Positions 7,995 to 16,289 of a stretch of 64,000 nt of DNA are shown piece by piece. The stretch is from contig NC_015666.1 of assembly GCF_000217715.1 (NCBI RefSeq), positions 2,988,270 through 3,052,269 of the forward strand, given 5' to 3'. This DNA comes from Halopiger xanaduensis SH-6 (GTDB lineage: Archaea > Halobacteriota > Halobacteria > Halobacteriales > Natrialbaceae). The notes beneath the pieces were generated by a model, which made no database searches, was not told the DNA's origin, and saw nothing but the letters and a program-made list of their open reading frames with translations. The position numbers and the translations under genes were made by a program. Every line of letters starts with the position of its first letter. Positions within the stretch are counted from its first letter, which is position 1.

Positions 7995-8975
7995 CTATCC
8001 GTCGAAATCACCATCCCGACCCGCGCTCGGACCGGCGTGTAACAGCTCCGCGGTCAGGTATTCGACGAACTTGTCCGGGTGTTCGGCGTGGGGCAGTTGC
8101 GTCGCGTAATCGATGACCACGAGGTCGGTGTCTGCAGCCTCGGCCAGGTCGCGTCCTTCCCGCAGCGGGACGAGTTCGGCGTCGCGGCCCCAGACGAGCG
8201 TGGTCGGCGTCTCGAGCGCCGCGAGTTCGGTTTTGAGGTCGAATTCCGAGTCCGCGTCGGGATCTAACATGCCAGCGGCGAACGAGGCCGTCGCGTACCG
8301 CGCGCCGGGCTGGTGGGCGCTGTCCCAGGCGTACCGGACCGCCTCCTCGTCGATGCGGTCGCTGTCGTAGTAGCCGTCGCGGTCGTAGAAGTACCGGATC
8401 GACGGCTTGCTCGCCAGCAGGTTGTAGAGCGTCGTCCCGACGATCGGCGTCCGGAGCAGCGTCCGCAGCCACGGTCGCTGGCCGCCCGTCTCGTCGGTCG
8501 GACAGATGAGGACGAGGTGTTCGAACTCGCTTTCCTGCTCGCCGGCGCCGTCGACGGCCAGCGCCCCGGTCAGCGACGACGCGACGACGATCGGCTCGTC
8601 GGTGACGTCGGCCGCGAAGTCCCGGATAAACTCGGCGTAGAGGGTCGGCGAGTAGACCAGCGGCGGACGTTCCGAGCGGCCGAAGCCGGGGAGGTCGACC
8701 GCGATCACGTGGTAGTCCTCGGCCAGTTGCTCGACGACCGGTTCGAACTCGTGGCTACTCGCGCCGGTGTAGATCCCGTGGCACAGGAGCATGTCCGGAT
8801 CGTTCGGGTTGCCGGCGACGGTGTAGCTCGTCTCGATTCCGCGCCACCGGTAGGTTCGCTCGACGCCGACCAGCGGGTTCTCGAGGTCGCCGGCGCGTCT
8901 CGCCAGCAGGCGGTTGCCGACGACGGCTGCACCGACGGTTCCGAGCGCCGCTCCGAGGACTGTGCGGACTTTCAT
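7995..8975 (-). CDS. Alpha/beta-fold hydrolase, membrane-anchored
   Basis: The protein is 326 aa from ATG 8975 (MKVRTVLGAALGTVGAAVVG); an in-frame start 57 nt upstream lacks character. The first 20 residues form a hydrophobic anchor. The fold follows with the oxyanion motif CHGIYTGASSHEF, the VIAVDLPGFGRSERP strand-loop, a nucleophile elbow VVASSLTGALA, the acid region VWGRDAELVPL and the histidine in LPHAEHPDKF. The elbow is SxSxT-like (A-S-S-L-T) and not the usual GxSxG, so activity should be tested and not assumed. Haloalkane dehalogenase-like or esterase-like enzymes are the nearest relatives. It is convergent with DUF5797. Confidence 0.85.
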   Translation of the reverse strand: MKVRTVLGAALGTVGAAVVGNRLLARRAGDLENPLVGVERTYRWRGIETSYTVAGNPNDPDMLLCHGIYTGASSHEFEPVVEQLAEDYHVIAVDLPGFGRSERPPLVYSPTLYAEFIRDFAADVTDEPIVVASSLTGALAVDGAGEQESEFEHLVLICPTDETGGQRPWLRTLLRTPIVGTTLYNLLASKPSIRYFYDRDGYYDSDRIDEEAVRYAWDSAHQPGARYATASFAAGMLDPDADSEFDLKTELAALETPTTLVWGRDAELVPLREGRDLAEAADTDLVVIDYATQLPHAEHPDKFVEYLTAELLHAGPSAGRDGDFDG

Positions 8976-9130
8976 GGGCTGTTGTAGGACGGCGACGGCC
9001 TTAGAACTGCGGTTGAACTGCACGCTCGTCAACGGCGGGCAGGCGCGAATCCGCGTGATCGGGATCGCGTTCTCCGTGTTTGATCATCGCCTGCCAGATG
9101 CCTTATTATCGCGGCGCCGACAGGGTACGC

Positions 9131-9454
9131 ATGGAAGCGACCGCACAACGGGAACTGGAGGCGTACCGGACGGCCGTCGAAAACATCGTCGTCGGAGACC
9201 ATCGGCGGTATAGGGTAGCTGCACCGTCGCACTCTACGCCAGACGGCGGAATCAAAGGGGGCGTCAAGACCATCGAAGCGATAGACCGGTTCGACGCCGA
9301 TACGAACACACTCACCTGCGAGGTAACGGGACCGCAGGGCGGCGACTACTCCCTTCGGATCGACTTCGCGAATAAGCGAGCGTATCACGGGCACGGCTCG
9401 CCGACCGGCGGTGACGGCGCGTCGCCGATATATGCGATCGAAACGATGTCCTGA
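9131..9454 (+). CDS. Hypothetical protein, 107 aa
   Basis: It starts at ATG 9131, 27 nt after a TTATTAT element at about 9104-9110, which fits a leaderless haloarchaeal promoter. The protein is soluble, starts EATAQRELEAYRTAVENIVV and contains RRYRVAAPSHST and FANKRAYHGHGSP. No family is recognised. The composition is less acidic than its neighbours. It precedes the DUF6438-like gene by 58 nt in the same direction, so the two may share a transcript. Confidence 0.65.
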   Translation: MEATAQRELEAYRTAVENIVVGDHRRYRVAAPSHSTPDGGIKGGVKTIEAIDRFDADTNTLTCEVTGPQGGDYSLRIDFANKRAYHGHGSPTGGDGASPIYAIETMS

Positions 9455-9512
9455 GTCGGTTCTCCCCACTCCCTCGGTTTCAGCGCAGTATCAGTGCACG
9501 CAACCCGAAACC

Positions 9513-10592
9513 ATGGTCATCTCCATTCAACAGTACAACGACGAGCAACGAGCCACGGAAGAACTCGGTCGAATCCACAACGGCGAGATCCTGACGGCAA
9601 ACGTGGACGGGTTCGACGACGTCGTCGACCGAATGCGGACGGAGGTTCGGCAGGAGCGACGGCGAGAACGAAAGTACGACGAGCGACGCCGCGAGTCGCT
9701 GTCTTACCGCACGCGAACCGTCCTCCACCGACCGCCGCCATCGCTGAAAGACGAACTCTCGATGGTGGGGCGGTACGACCCTCCCTACGGGAAGTTTGCC
9801 GTTGTCCGCCCGCCGAAAGCTGATCGCGAGCGACTGCTCGAGATGGACCGTGAGGAACGCGTCTCGCTTCCTGACGAGCCACGCAGTCTCGACGATATCG
9901 AGTTCCGACTATACCACGGGCCGTTCGACGACTCACAGCCGGTATATCTGCTCTGTATCACGGCCGACGGATACGGTTTCTACGAGGGGCGGGAAAATAC
10001 CCCGCTCGGCGGTCCGTACGCGTTTCGAGTTTCCAAATCGAAACGGCATGAACTGCTCGATCTGTGCCTCGAAAGCGGGTTTTTCGAGTTCGATCATACG
10101 TTCGTCTCGGCCGAGGACGTCGCGCCCCTTCCGTCGGTGTCGACCGGCGTTCGGGTCGGCGAGAGCGAGAAGTGGGTGTACAACTACAGTCGCTCGGCTC
10201 CAAGGGCGGTACAGCGGATCGAAACCGCGATCCAGGAGGCCTGTCTGGTCGATCAGTGGCTCGAGCCGGACTGGCGTGCCATCCTCGAGACGCTTACAAC
10301 GGCACCCGAGGCTGCGGGTCCGGCTCTCGCGCTCCTTGCTGCCGCTCACGACGAACGGGTACTAGCGGACGCCGATCCGGACGCGGTCTTCGAAGCGGTT
10401 CGGCCGTATCTCTCGTCTCCGGACCGGACCACGCGTCGCGATGCGACCGAAACTGCCACGCGAATATTCATGCTCGCCGACTGTTCGTTGGGGGAGGCGA
10501 GGGAGCTGTTCGAACCGCTACTCGACGATGACGACGAAGAGATACGGACGTATGCGGCCGATGCGCTGGAACTGATCGAGTGCAACGACTGA
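9513..10592 (+). CDS. DUF6438-like domain plus HEAT-like C-terminus, hypothetical
   Basis: The protein is 359 aa from ATG 9513 (MVISIQQYNDEQ). After a basic, arginine-rich N-terminal third (RQERRRERKYDERRRESLSY), residues of about 125-225 show the DUF6438 pattern: P-VYLL-I-ADG-G-YEGRENT, a Kx-HELL-LCLESGFFEF helix and a VSTGVRVGESEKWVYNY strand pair. The C-terminal 100 residues are short helical pairs (FEAVRPYLSSPDRTTRRDAT, LFEPLLDDDDEEIRTYAAD) that look like HEAT or ARM repeats. The function is unknown. The call is by pattern only. The mixed composition suggests relatively recent acquisition. Confidence 0.6.
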   Translation: MVISIQQYNDEQRATEELGRIHNGEILTANVDGFDDVVDRMRTEVRQERRRERKYDERRRESLSYRTRTVLHRPPPSLKDELSMVGRYDPPYGKFAVVRPPKADRERLLEMDREERVSLPDEPRSLDDIEFRLYHGPFDDSQPVYLLCITADGYGFYEGRENTPLGGPYAFRVSKSKRHELLDLCLESGFFEFDHTFVSAEDVAPLPSVSTGVRVGESEKWVYNYSRSAPRAVQRIETAIQEACLVDQWLEPDWRAILETLTTAPEAAGPALALLAAAHDERVLADADPDAVFEAVRPYLSSPDRTTRRDATETATRIFMLADCSLGEARELFEPLLDDDDEEIRTYAADALELIECND

Positions 10593-10628
10593 CTCGAGTC
10601 GACGAGTCTCGTTCGAGTGGCCGCGACG

Positions 10629-11798
10629 CTACGGCGAGTCGCGATCGGAACCGCCCTCGAGATCGAGGTCGAGATCGGCTTCGAGTTCCCCCACGCAGGT
10701 TTCGACCGGCTCGAGGACGGCGTCGACGATCGAGTAGGGATCGGTCTCGCCTTTGCGGACGGCCTCCGCCAGATCGTCGACGCCGCCGGCCCGCTCGAGT
10801 TCGGCCTCGAGCAGGGCGTGGACGTCCTCGCGGAGGTGGGTGCGGATCTCCTCGGCGTAGCGCTGGCGGGCGTTGTCGGCGAGGGTTCCGGAATCGACGA
10901 GGTAGTCGCGGTGGGCGGCGAGTTCGTCGACGAACGCCTCGACGCCGTCGCCGGTGGTGGCGACGGTTTCGACGATCGGGGGGCGCCAGCTGTCGTCCTC
11001 GCCGTTCCCGTCAGCATCCTCGCTCCGCTCGCCGTGGTTCGCCGCGCCGACGCCGTGGTGACCGGCGCCCGCTCCGGCTCCCGGTCCGCCGCCCTCGCCC
11101 AAGTTGATCATCTCGCGCAGTTCCTGAACCGTGCGATCGGAACCGTCGCGGTCGGCCTTGTTGACGACGAAGACGTCGGCGATCTCGAGGATGCCGGCCT
11201 TCAGTGTTTGCACGTCGTCGCCGGAACCGGGCGGGACGAGGACGGCGACGGTGTCGGCGGTCCGGACGATGTCGATCTCGTTCTGGCCGGCGCCGACGGT
11301 CTCGATGATGATCTTGTCCTTGCCGAAGGCGTCCATGGCCTTGACGGCGTCCGCTGTTGCGGTCGAGAGCCCGCCCAGCGTCCCGCGGGCGCTCATCGAG
11401 CGCACGAAGACGTCCATGTCGCCGACCGTCGAGGCCATCCGGATGCGGTCGCCGAGCACCGCGCCGCCGGAGAACGGCGAGGAGGGATCGATCGCGATGA
11501 TCCCCACCGTCTCGCCGCGGTCGCGGTAGGTCTCGGCCAGTTTGTCCACCAGCGTCGATTTGCCGGCGCCGGGACTGCCCGTGATTCCGATGACGTCGGC
11601 CTCGCCCGTATGGGCGTAGAGTTCCGAGACCAGCGCGCGGTAGCCCGGCGATCGGTCCTCGATCTTCGAGATAACTCGTGCCAGCGCGCGGTGTTTCCCC
11701 GCAAGAAGGTCCTCGAGCAGCGCCCGGTCGTCTTCGGTCAGCGTCCGGTTCGGGCGATCGGATGCGCCGCTCGAGCGGTCGGACTCGTCGCCGCTCAT
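10629..11798 (-). CDS. meaB: Methylmalonyl-CoA mutase-associated GTPase MeaB
   Basis: A 389-aa G3E-type GTPase (MeaB/ArgK/MMAA). The P-loop GSPGAGKS is at about 74-81, the switch region IAIDPSSPFSGGAVLGDRIRM at about 101-121, and ETVGAGQNEIDI and NKAD (base recognition) follow. The family loads and protects adenosylcobalamin in methylmalonyl-CoA mutase. It overlaps the B12-subunit gene by 4 nt (ATGA), which shows coupling. An insertion rich in G, A, H and acidic residues sits at about 235-269, before WRPPIVETVA. Most MeaB proteins lack it, which explains the extra length. Confidence 0.95.
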   Translation of the reverse strand: MSGDESDRSSGASDRPNRTLTEDDRALLEDLLAGKHRALARVISKIEDRSPGYRALVSELYAHTGEADVIGITGSPGAGKSTLVDKLAETYRDRGETVGIIAIDPSSPFSGGAVLGDRIRMASTVGDMDVFVRSMSARGTLGGLSTATADAVKAMDAFGKDKIIIETVGAGQNEIDIVRTADTVAVLVPPGSGDDVQTLKAGILEIADVFVVNKADRDGSDRTVQELREMINLGEGGGPGAGAGAGHHGVGAANHGERSEDADGNGEDDSWRPPIVETVATTGDGVEAFVDELAAHRDYLVDSGTLADNARQRYAEEIRTHLREDVHALLEAELERAGGVDDLAEAVRKGETDPYSIVDAVLEPVETCVGELEADLDLDLEGGSDRDSP

Positions 11799-12211
11799 CG
11801 GCGGGGTGCGTTCTCGCGGACGAATTCGACGGTCTCCGCGATCGACGTGCCGGGGCCGAAGATGGCCGCGACGCCCGCTTCCTCGAGTTCGGGGCGGTCC
11901 TCCTCGGGGATCACGCCGCCGACGAGGACGAGGGTGTCATCCTTGGCGCCGTACTCCTCGAGGCCGTCCATGACCTTCGGGACGAGCGTGTCGTGGGCGC
12001 CCGACAGAATGGAGATACCGAGGACGTCGACGTCCTCTTGGACCGCAGCCTGCACGATCTCCTCCGGCGACTTGTGGAGGCCGGAGTAGATGACTTCGAA
12101 GCCGGCGTCCCGAAACGCCCGCGATACGACGTGTGCGCCGCGATCGTGCCCGTCGAGGCCGACCTTGGCGACGAGACACCGGATCGATTCCCCTTCCTGT
12201 TGGCTGCTCAT
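11795..12211 (-). CDS. mcmA2: Methylmalonyl-CoA mutase, cobalamin-binding subunit
   Basis: A 138-aa stand-alone B12-binding domain. The cobalamin-ligating motif is LDGHDRG (D-x-H-x-x-G), with the SxL equivalent in GISILSGAH and the glycine-rich VLVGGVIP. In haloarchaea the mutase is made of separate catalytic and cobalamin subunits. The catalytic subunit is not in this window. The start is ATG 12211. It is followed without a gap by meaB, so the complex and its chaperone are made together. The enzyme interconverts methylmalonyl-CoA and succinyl-CoA, which is needed for propionate and odd-chain metabolism. Confidence 0.95.
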   Translation of the reverse strand: MSSQQEGESIRCLVAKVGLDGHDRGAHVVSRAFRDAGFEVIYSGLHKSPEEIVQAAVQEDVDVLGISILSGAHDTLVPKVMDGLEEYGAKDDTLVLVGGVIPEEDRPELEEAGVAAIFGPGTSIAETVEFVRENAPRR

Positions 12212-12490
12212 ACGCTTCCTTCCTCGCCCGTCCGTTTGACTTTAACGGACGTTACTGAACGTTATCGCGGCTCGTACTCGTCCGCTCGGCTCGAGGCGAC
12301 GCGGGGGCCGTCGGTCACATCGCGGTCCGCGCCGGCTCGCTCGAGTCGGAACGAATCCGTCAACGCCGGTTACTCTCCGCGTCTCGCGACGCTCGCCGGA
12401 TCGGTAACTCGAACGAACCAAAGGCTAAAGAGCGAAACTACCGAACATTCTGTCAATGACTATCGTTCGTCTATTGCGGAGGGATCTCTC

Positions 12491-13162
12491 GTGGGCGTCG
12501 AAATAAAAGAGACCAGGGTAACCGACGCCGAATTCGAGGCGATGAAGGAGTTCGTCTTCGAGTATCTCGCGGCCAGCGTCGAGAAGGAGGAGGAAGGCGG
12601 CCGCATGCGCTGGTACCCGTGGCACTCCGCGGAGTACCGGTTCAACCACATCCTCAACGTGGTCGACCTCTCGACGGAGATCGCGGAGGGCGAGGGCGCC
12701 GACGTCGACGTCACCCGCGTCGCCGCCCTCTTTCACGACGTGGCCAAACTCGAGACCGATCAGGAACTCCACGCCGAGGCCGGCGCGCGCGTCGCCCGTG
12801 AGTACCTCGAGTCCCGCGTCGATTACCCCGAATCGTTCATCACGCAGGTGTGTCGCGCGATCGAACACCACTCGTATCAGGGCGACCTGACCGACCTCGC
12901 GCTGGAGACGCAGTGTCTCATCGAGGCCGACATGCTCGACAAGGTCGGCGCGAACGGCACCGCCCTCATGCTGCTGCGGATGGGCTACGAGGCCCGCACG
13001 CACATGGACTGCGACGAGATGGTCGAACGCGTCCTTGAGCGAGGCTACGACGCCGCCTCGCGGGTCCAGAGCGATACCGCCGAAGGCATCGCCCACCAGC
13101 GGCTCAAGCGCGTCAAGTGGTTCAGCGAGTGGATGGAAGACGAGATCGCGGCGATGGGATAG
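12491..13162 (+). CDS. HD domain-containing phosphohydrolase
   Basis: The protein is 223 aa from GTG 12491, which is preceded by GGAGGG seven nt upstream. The HD metal-binding residues are visible: an N-terminal histidine region YPWHSAEYRFNHILNVVD, HD in AALFHDVAKLE, the IEHHSYQGD histidine pair and EADMLDKVGANG. This is the YedJ/uncharacterised HD class, active on nucleotides or cyclic nucleotides in some bacteria. There is no membrane segment. It is divergent from the methylmalonyl-CoA gene pair. An ATG at 12456 opens a 16-codon frame overlapping this start and is probably not a gene. The substrate is unknown. Confidence 0.85.
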   Translation: MGVEIKETRVTDAEFEAMKEFVFEYLAASVEKEEEGGRMRWYPWHSAEYRFNHILNVVDLSTEIAEGEGADVDVTRVAALFHDVAKLETDQELHAEAGARVAREYLESRVDYPESFITQVCRAIEHHSYQGDLTDLALETQCLIEADMLDKVGANGTALMLLRMGYEARTHMDCDEMVERVLERGYDAASRVQSDTAEGIAHQRLKRVKWFSEWMEDEIAAMG

Positions 13163-13337
13163 CGCGAGCGGCGAACTGCCCCTCGAGTTCGGCGCTCAAC
13201 CCGCGACCGACCGCGGGGTCCGCGACCGGTCTCGGAGCCGCTACGGACGAAGAGCCGGTACTGGCGGTTCGGGTCCGTCGACTGTTCTCGGTCGGTTCCC
13301 GCTCGAGTGACGCCTCCCGCTCAAACGCGATTACAAC

Positions 13338-14036
13338 TCACAGGACGCTCATCGCACCGACACCAAGAAAGAGCAGGCCGAATCCGACGAGCACGGCCGC
13401 GCTGCCGGCGGCGACCGCCGGCGCGAGCGCGTCGACGCGCTTCCCCGCCGAGGACAGCGCCGCCGGGTAGGTGACGATCCAGATCGCGATGCCGCCGAAG
13501 AAGCCCACCAGCAGCGCCGGCGAGCCGGTCTGGACGAGCAGCGTGCCAGCGAGTTGCTCGCCGACCGCCGGGACGTGCGAGAAGACGTCGAGGGTACCCG
13601 TCTCGAGGAGGCCGACGCCGACGGTGAGCCAGAAGCCGATCTGGTAGGGGTTGGTCAGCGAGAGGACGAACGTCTTGCGGAATCCGCGAACCTTCGCGGC
13701 CGCGGCGGCGACGTCGCGGTCCCCCTCAGCGGTGAACGACGCGGCAGCGCGCGCTTCTTCGATCGCGCCGACGGCGAAGTACAGCATGAGCAGCCCGCCG
13801 GCGAGGTAGAGCGCGGGCCGGACGAACGGGTAGCGGTCGATCACGGCGACGACGCCGGCCAGCGTCAGGACGAAAAAGAGCGCGTCCGCGAGCATCGCGC
13901 CCAGGCCGGCCCAGAAGCCCGCCGCCCAGCCGCGGACGACGCTCTCCTCGGCGATGATGGCGTTCATCGGTCCCGGCGGCGCCGCGAGGGCCAGTCCGAA
14001 GACGACTCCGGCGAGTGCTGTCGTGGCGATCGACAC
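13338..14036 (-). CDS. LysE family translocator
   Basis: A 232-aa membrane protein with six hydrophobic helices and the LysE/RhtB signature near the N-terminus: GLALAAPPGPMNAIIAEES. FVLSLTNPYQIGFWLTVGVG in the middle is also typical. Members export lysine, threonine or other amino acids. The start is GTG, next to the first helix. It sits between an MFS gene and the HD gene, on the same strand as the MFS gene and 90 nt downstream of it. The exact amino acid cannot be predicted. Confidence 0.9.
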   Translation of the reverse strand: MSIATTALAGVVFGLALAAPPGPMNAIIAEESVVRGWAAGFWAGLGAMLADALFFVLTLAGVVAVIDRYPFVRPALYLAGGLLMLYFAVGAIEEARAAASFTAEGDRDVAAAAAKVRGFRKTFVLSLTNPYQIGFWLTVGVGLLETGTLDVFSHVPAVGEQLAGTLLVQTGSPALLVGFFGGIAIWIVTYPAALSSAGKRVDALAPAVAAGSAAVLVGFGLLFLGVGAMSVL

Positions 14037-14126
14037 GTGTTCTCGCCCTCGAGTCGGCGCTGCGGTGTGAAAAGGACAGCGACCTCGAGCGCACGGCGCT
14101 GCTTGTCGACGCGCTGTCGCCGGCGC

Positions 14127-15311
14127 TCACTGAATCCGCGTGCCGGTCACGACCAGCCAGAAGGCGCCGAGGACGACGACTAACGTCAGCAGGATCGCGA
14201 CGGTGTAGCTGCCCGTGTACGTGACGCTCGCCGTCCCCAGCGGTGGCATCGCGAGCGCGCCGATACCGGCGGCGACGTTGAACACCCCGATGACGGCCGT
14301 GTCCTTCTCCGGATCGTAGATCTCCATTAACAGCGGGATGTACAGCGTCGCGGAGCCGCCGAGTCCCAGCCCGACGAAGAAGACGCCGAGCGCGAGCATC
14401 GCGAATTGTGGCACGACGAGCAGGCCGACTCCGAGGCCCGCGCAGGCCAGCGACGCGAGGAACGCCCGCCTCGAGCCGACGACGTCGGCGACGTAGCCGC
14501 CGCCGATCCGCGAGATGATGCTGACGCCGCCGATGAGGCCGAACGCCGTCGAGGCGGCCGCGTCGGTCAGGCCGCGCGCGGCGAAGAAGTCGACCGCGTA
14601 GGCGGCCAGCAGCTGGTACCACGCGAACGCGAGGCTCATCCCGACGAACAGCAGCTGGAACGTCCGCGTGCCGGCCAGTCGGCGGACCCAGCCGAGCAGT
14701 TCGCCCGTCGACGTCGCCGACTGCTCGGCCCACGCCGGCCGCCGGCAGACGACCCCCGCGACGACGAAGGCGGCCGCGGTGATCGACATGATGTAGAGGA
14801 AACCGCGCCGAACGCCGAACGTCGAAATCGCGCCCTGCCAGATCGGCGGCAGGACGGTCAGTCCCAGCCCGTTGCCGACGAAGATCAGCCCCGTCGCGGC
14901 GCCGCGGCGCTCGTCGAACCACCGCGGGACGATCGACGCCGTCAGGACGAACACCGTCCCCAGCGCGATCCCGAGCACCGCGAAGACGAGCATGAGGGCG
15001 CCGTAGGAGTCCACGACGTACAGCGACGGCGCCAGCACTGCCGACGCAGCCGCACACGCGAGGAGGACGGCTCGAGCGGAGACCCGCGCGGAGAGGACGC
15101 CGACCAGCCCGGAGCCGATGAAGAACGTGAACAGCATGACCGAGAAGACCGTCGACATTGCGACCGTCGAGACGGCGAACGTCTCGGCGAAGGGCTCGCG
15201 GAAGATGCCGTAGGACAGCGGCGTCCCGAAGGTAAACACCATCGCGACCGCGCCGACGAGGGCGACGATCCAACTGCGGCGACTATCCGGGCGCTCTCGA
15301 GACGACGTCAC
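14127..15311 (-). CDS. MFS transporter, oxalate/formate antiporter-like (OFA)
   Basis: A 394-aa protein with 12 hydrophobic helices, starting at GTG. The N-terminal part (FGTPLSYGIFREPFAETF) and the opening VGVLSARVSARAVLLACAAA fit the OFA/monocarboxylate-type MFS. The inter-domain loop is short. The second half contains GLIGGVSIISRIGGGYVADV, which carries the G-x-x-x-D-x motif of this type. Likely cargo is an organic anion, but substrate choice in this group is not readable from sequence. It may be co-transcribed with the LysE gene downstream. Confidence 0.88.
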   Translation of the reverse strand: MTSSRERPDSRRSWIVALVGAVAMVFTFGTPLSYGIFREPFAETFAVSTVAMSTVFSVMLFTFFIGSGLVGVLSARVSARAVLLACAAASAVLAPSLYVVDSYGALMLVFAVLGIALGTVFVLTASIVPRWFDERRGAATGLIFVGNGLGLTVLPPIWQGAISTFGVRRGFLYIMSITAAAFVVAGVVCRRPAWAEQSATSTGELLGWVRRLAGTRTFQLLFVGMSLAFAWYQLLAAYAVDFFAARGLTDAAASTAFGLIGGVSIISRIGGGYVADVVGSRRAFLASLACAGLGVGLLVVPQFAMLALGVFFVGLGLGGSATLYIPLLMEIYDPEKDTAVIGVFNVAAGIGALAMPPLGTASVTYTGSYTVAILLTLVVVLGAFWLVVTGTRIQ

Positions 15312-15417
15312 GGGAGCAGGTTACGCGCTGGTCGGCGAAAGGGTTCGGATTCGAGCGCGGCTTACCGCTTGTCGACTGCCCTCGAGATCGAGGTTGAGGT
15401 TGAGGTGGCGGTCGAGG

Positions 15418-16059
15418 TTACGCAGGATCGGCGTCCCCCGACTCGAGGCGCGGATACGACTGCGCGCCGCCGCTCGAGCTCCGCGCGACTATCGTCGCGA
15501 CCGCGGCGGTGCCGTCGTTGACGGTGCGACGCCGCTCCTCGTAGGACAGTACCGTCAGGTCCAGACACGCCCGCAGGAGGTCGTTCGACCGGTAGCGGTA
15601 CCGGTCGCCGGAGGGACCGACGTCGATCGGATCGCTCGAGCGGAGGTGGTGCTCGTAGACGAGGACGCCGCTTGGCGCGAGCGCCTCTTTGATGTCGGGA
15701 AGGTGCTCGAGGGCGGCGAAGAAGCCGATCGTAATCACGTCGTACGCGCCGCTCTCGAACTCGTACTCGGCCAGATCGGCGCGGATCCAGTCGACGCTGT
15801 CGTCGACGCCGCGCTCGTCGGCTCGCTGTTGGGCGCGCTCGAGGGCCTCGTCGGAAACGTCGACCGCGTCGACGTCGTACCCGTTGGCGGCGAGGAAAAC
15901 GGCGTTGCGCCCGGTGCCGGTCGCGACGTCGAGCGCGCGGCCCTCCGGCAGCGTCTCGAGGCGGCGCTCGAGGACCGGAATCGGGTCGCCGGGAAGTTCG
16001 AAGTCGGCGTCGTTGTACTTCTCGTTCCACCGCTCGCGGTCGTCTCGGTCGTCGGTCAC
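15418..16059 (-). CDS. Class I SAM methyltransferase, TehB-like
   Basis: A 213-aa protein starting at GTG. SAM motif I is ALDVATGTGRNAVFLAANGY near residue 39. VDAVDVSDEAL is the acidic loop, and GAYDVITIGFFAALEHLP is motif IV. The N-terminus RWNEKYNDADFELPGDPI is characteristic of TehB/UbiE-type small-molecule methyltransferases. The family includes tellurite-resistance and thiopurine-like enzymes. The true substrate is unknown. It is divergent from the thioredoxin-like gene that follows, with a 225-nt region in between. Confidence 0.85.
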   Translation of the reverse strand: MTDDRDDRERWNEKYNDADFELPGDPIPVLERRLETLPEGRALDVATGTGRNAVFLAANGYDVDAVDVSDEALERAQQRADERGVDDSVDWIRADLAEYEFESGAYDVITIGFFAALEHLPDIKEALAPSGVLVYEHHLRSSDPIDVGPSGDRYRYRSNDLLRACLDLTVLSYEERRRTVNDGTAAVATIVARSSSGGAQSYPRLESGDADPA

Positions 16060-16160
16060 GGGTGCAGGGACGGGCGGGACGGTCTTGTAGGTTGGACTCG
16101 TCGTGGTTCGCCGAACCGAACCGTTCCGGATTCGGGGACCCGGCTACGGCCGCCCGTGGT

Positions 16161-16167
16161 TATTTTT
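16161..16167 (+). promoter_or_regulatory. TATA-like element ahead of the short upstream ORF
   Basis: The element TATTTTT lies in a G+C-rich surrounding, 24-30 nt before the ATG at 16191. This spacing matches a leaderless haloarchaeal transcript that begins at or just before that ATG. It is the best promoter candidate for the thioredoxin-like gene. Confidence 0.5.
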
Positions 16168-16190
16168 CGCTGGTCGTGGTCGCCGGTCCT

Positions 16191-16289
16191 ATGATCGCTC
16201 GTTCGCTCGACTGCCGTCTGCGGACTCGAGGCGTTTGCTCCGATGGGGCGGCGCCGTCGCCGGCGTTGACGGTGGTGATCCGTCAGTGA
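16191..16289 (+). CDS. Possible 32-codon upstream ORF coupled to the thioredoxin-like gene
   Basis: Reads MIARSLDCRLRTRGVCSDGA through to TGA at 16287-16289, which overlaps the GTG of the next gene (cagTGAaa / GTGA). It begins at the expected transcript start behind the TATA-like element. The peptide has two cysteines and no helix or signal features. It could be a leader peptide that controls translation of the thioredoxin, or the gene could simply start at GTG with an untranslated leader. Codon use is not strongly coding-like, so confidence is low. Confidence 0.35.
   Translation: MIARSLDCRLRTRGVCSDGAAPSPALTVVIRQ

Noticed and set aside
5921-8014. 697-aa minus-strand frame
   Set aside because: It is opposite the MFS and DUF5797 genes, and is arginine-rich with no recognisable domain. 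It is a shadow frame.
12456-12506. 16-codon frame MTIVRLLRRDLSWASK before the HD gene
   Set aside because: It overlaps the GTG start, which has its own GGAGGG site. The short frame is arginine-rich and has no other support.
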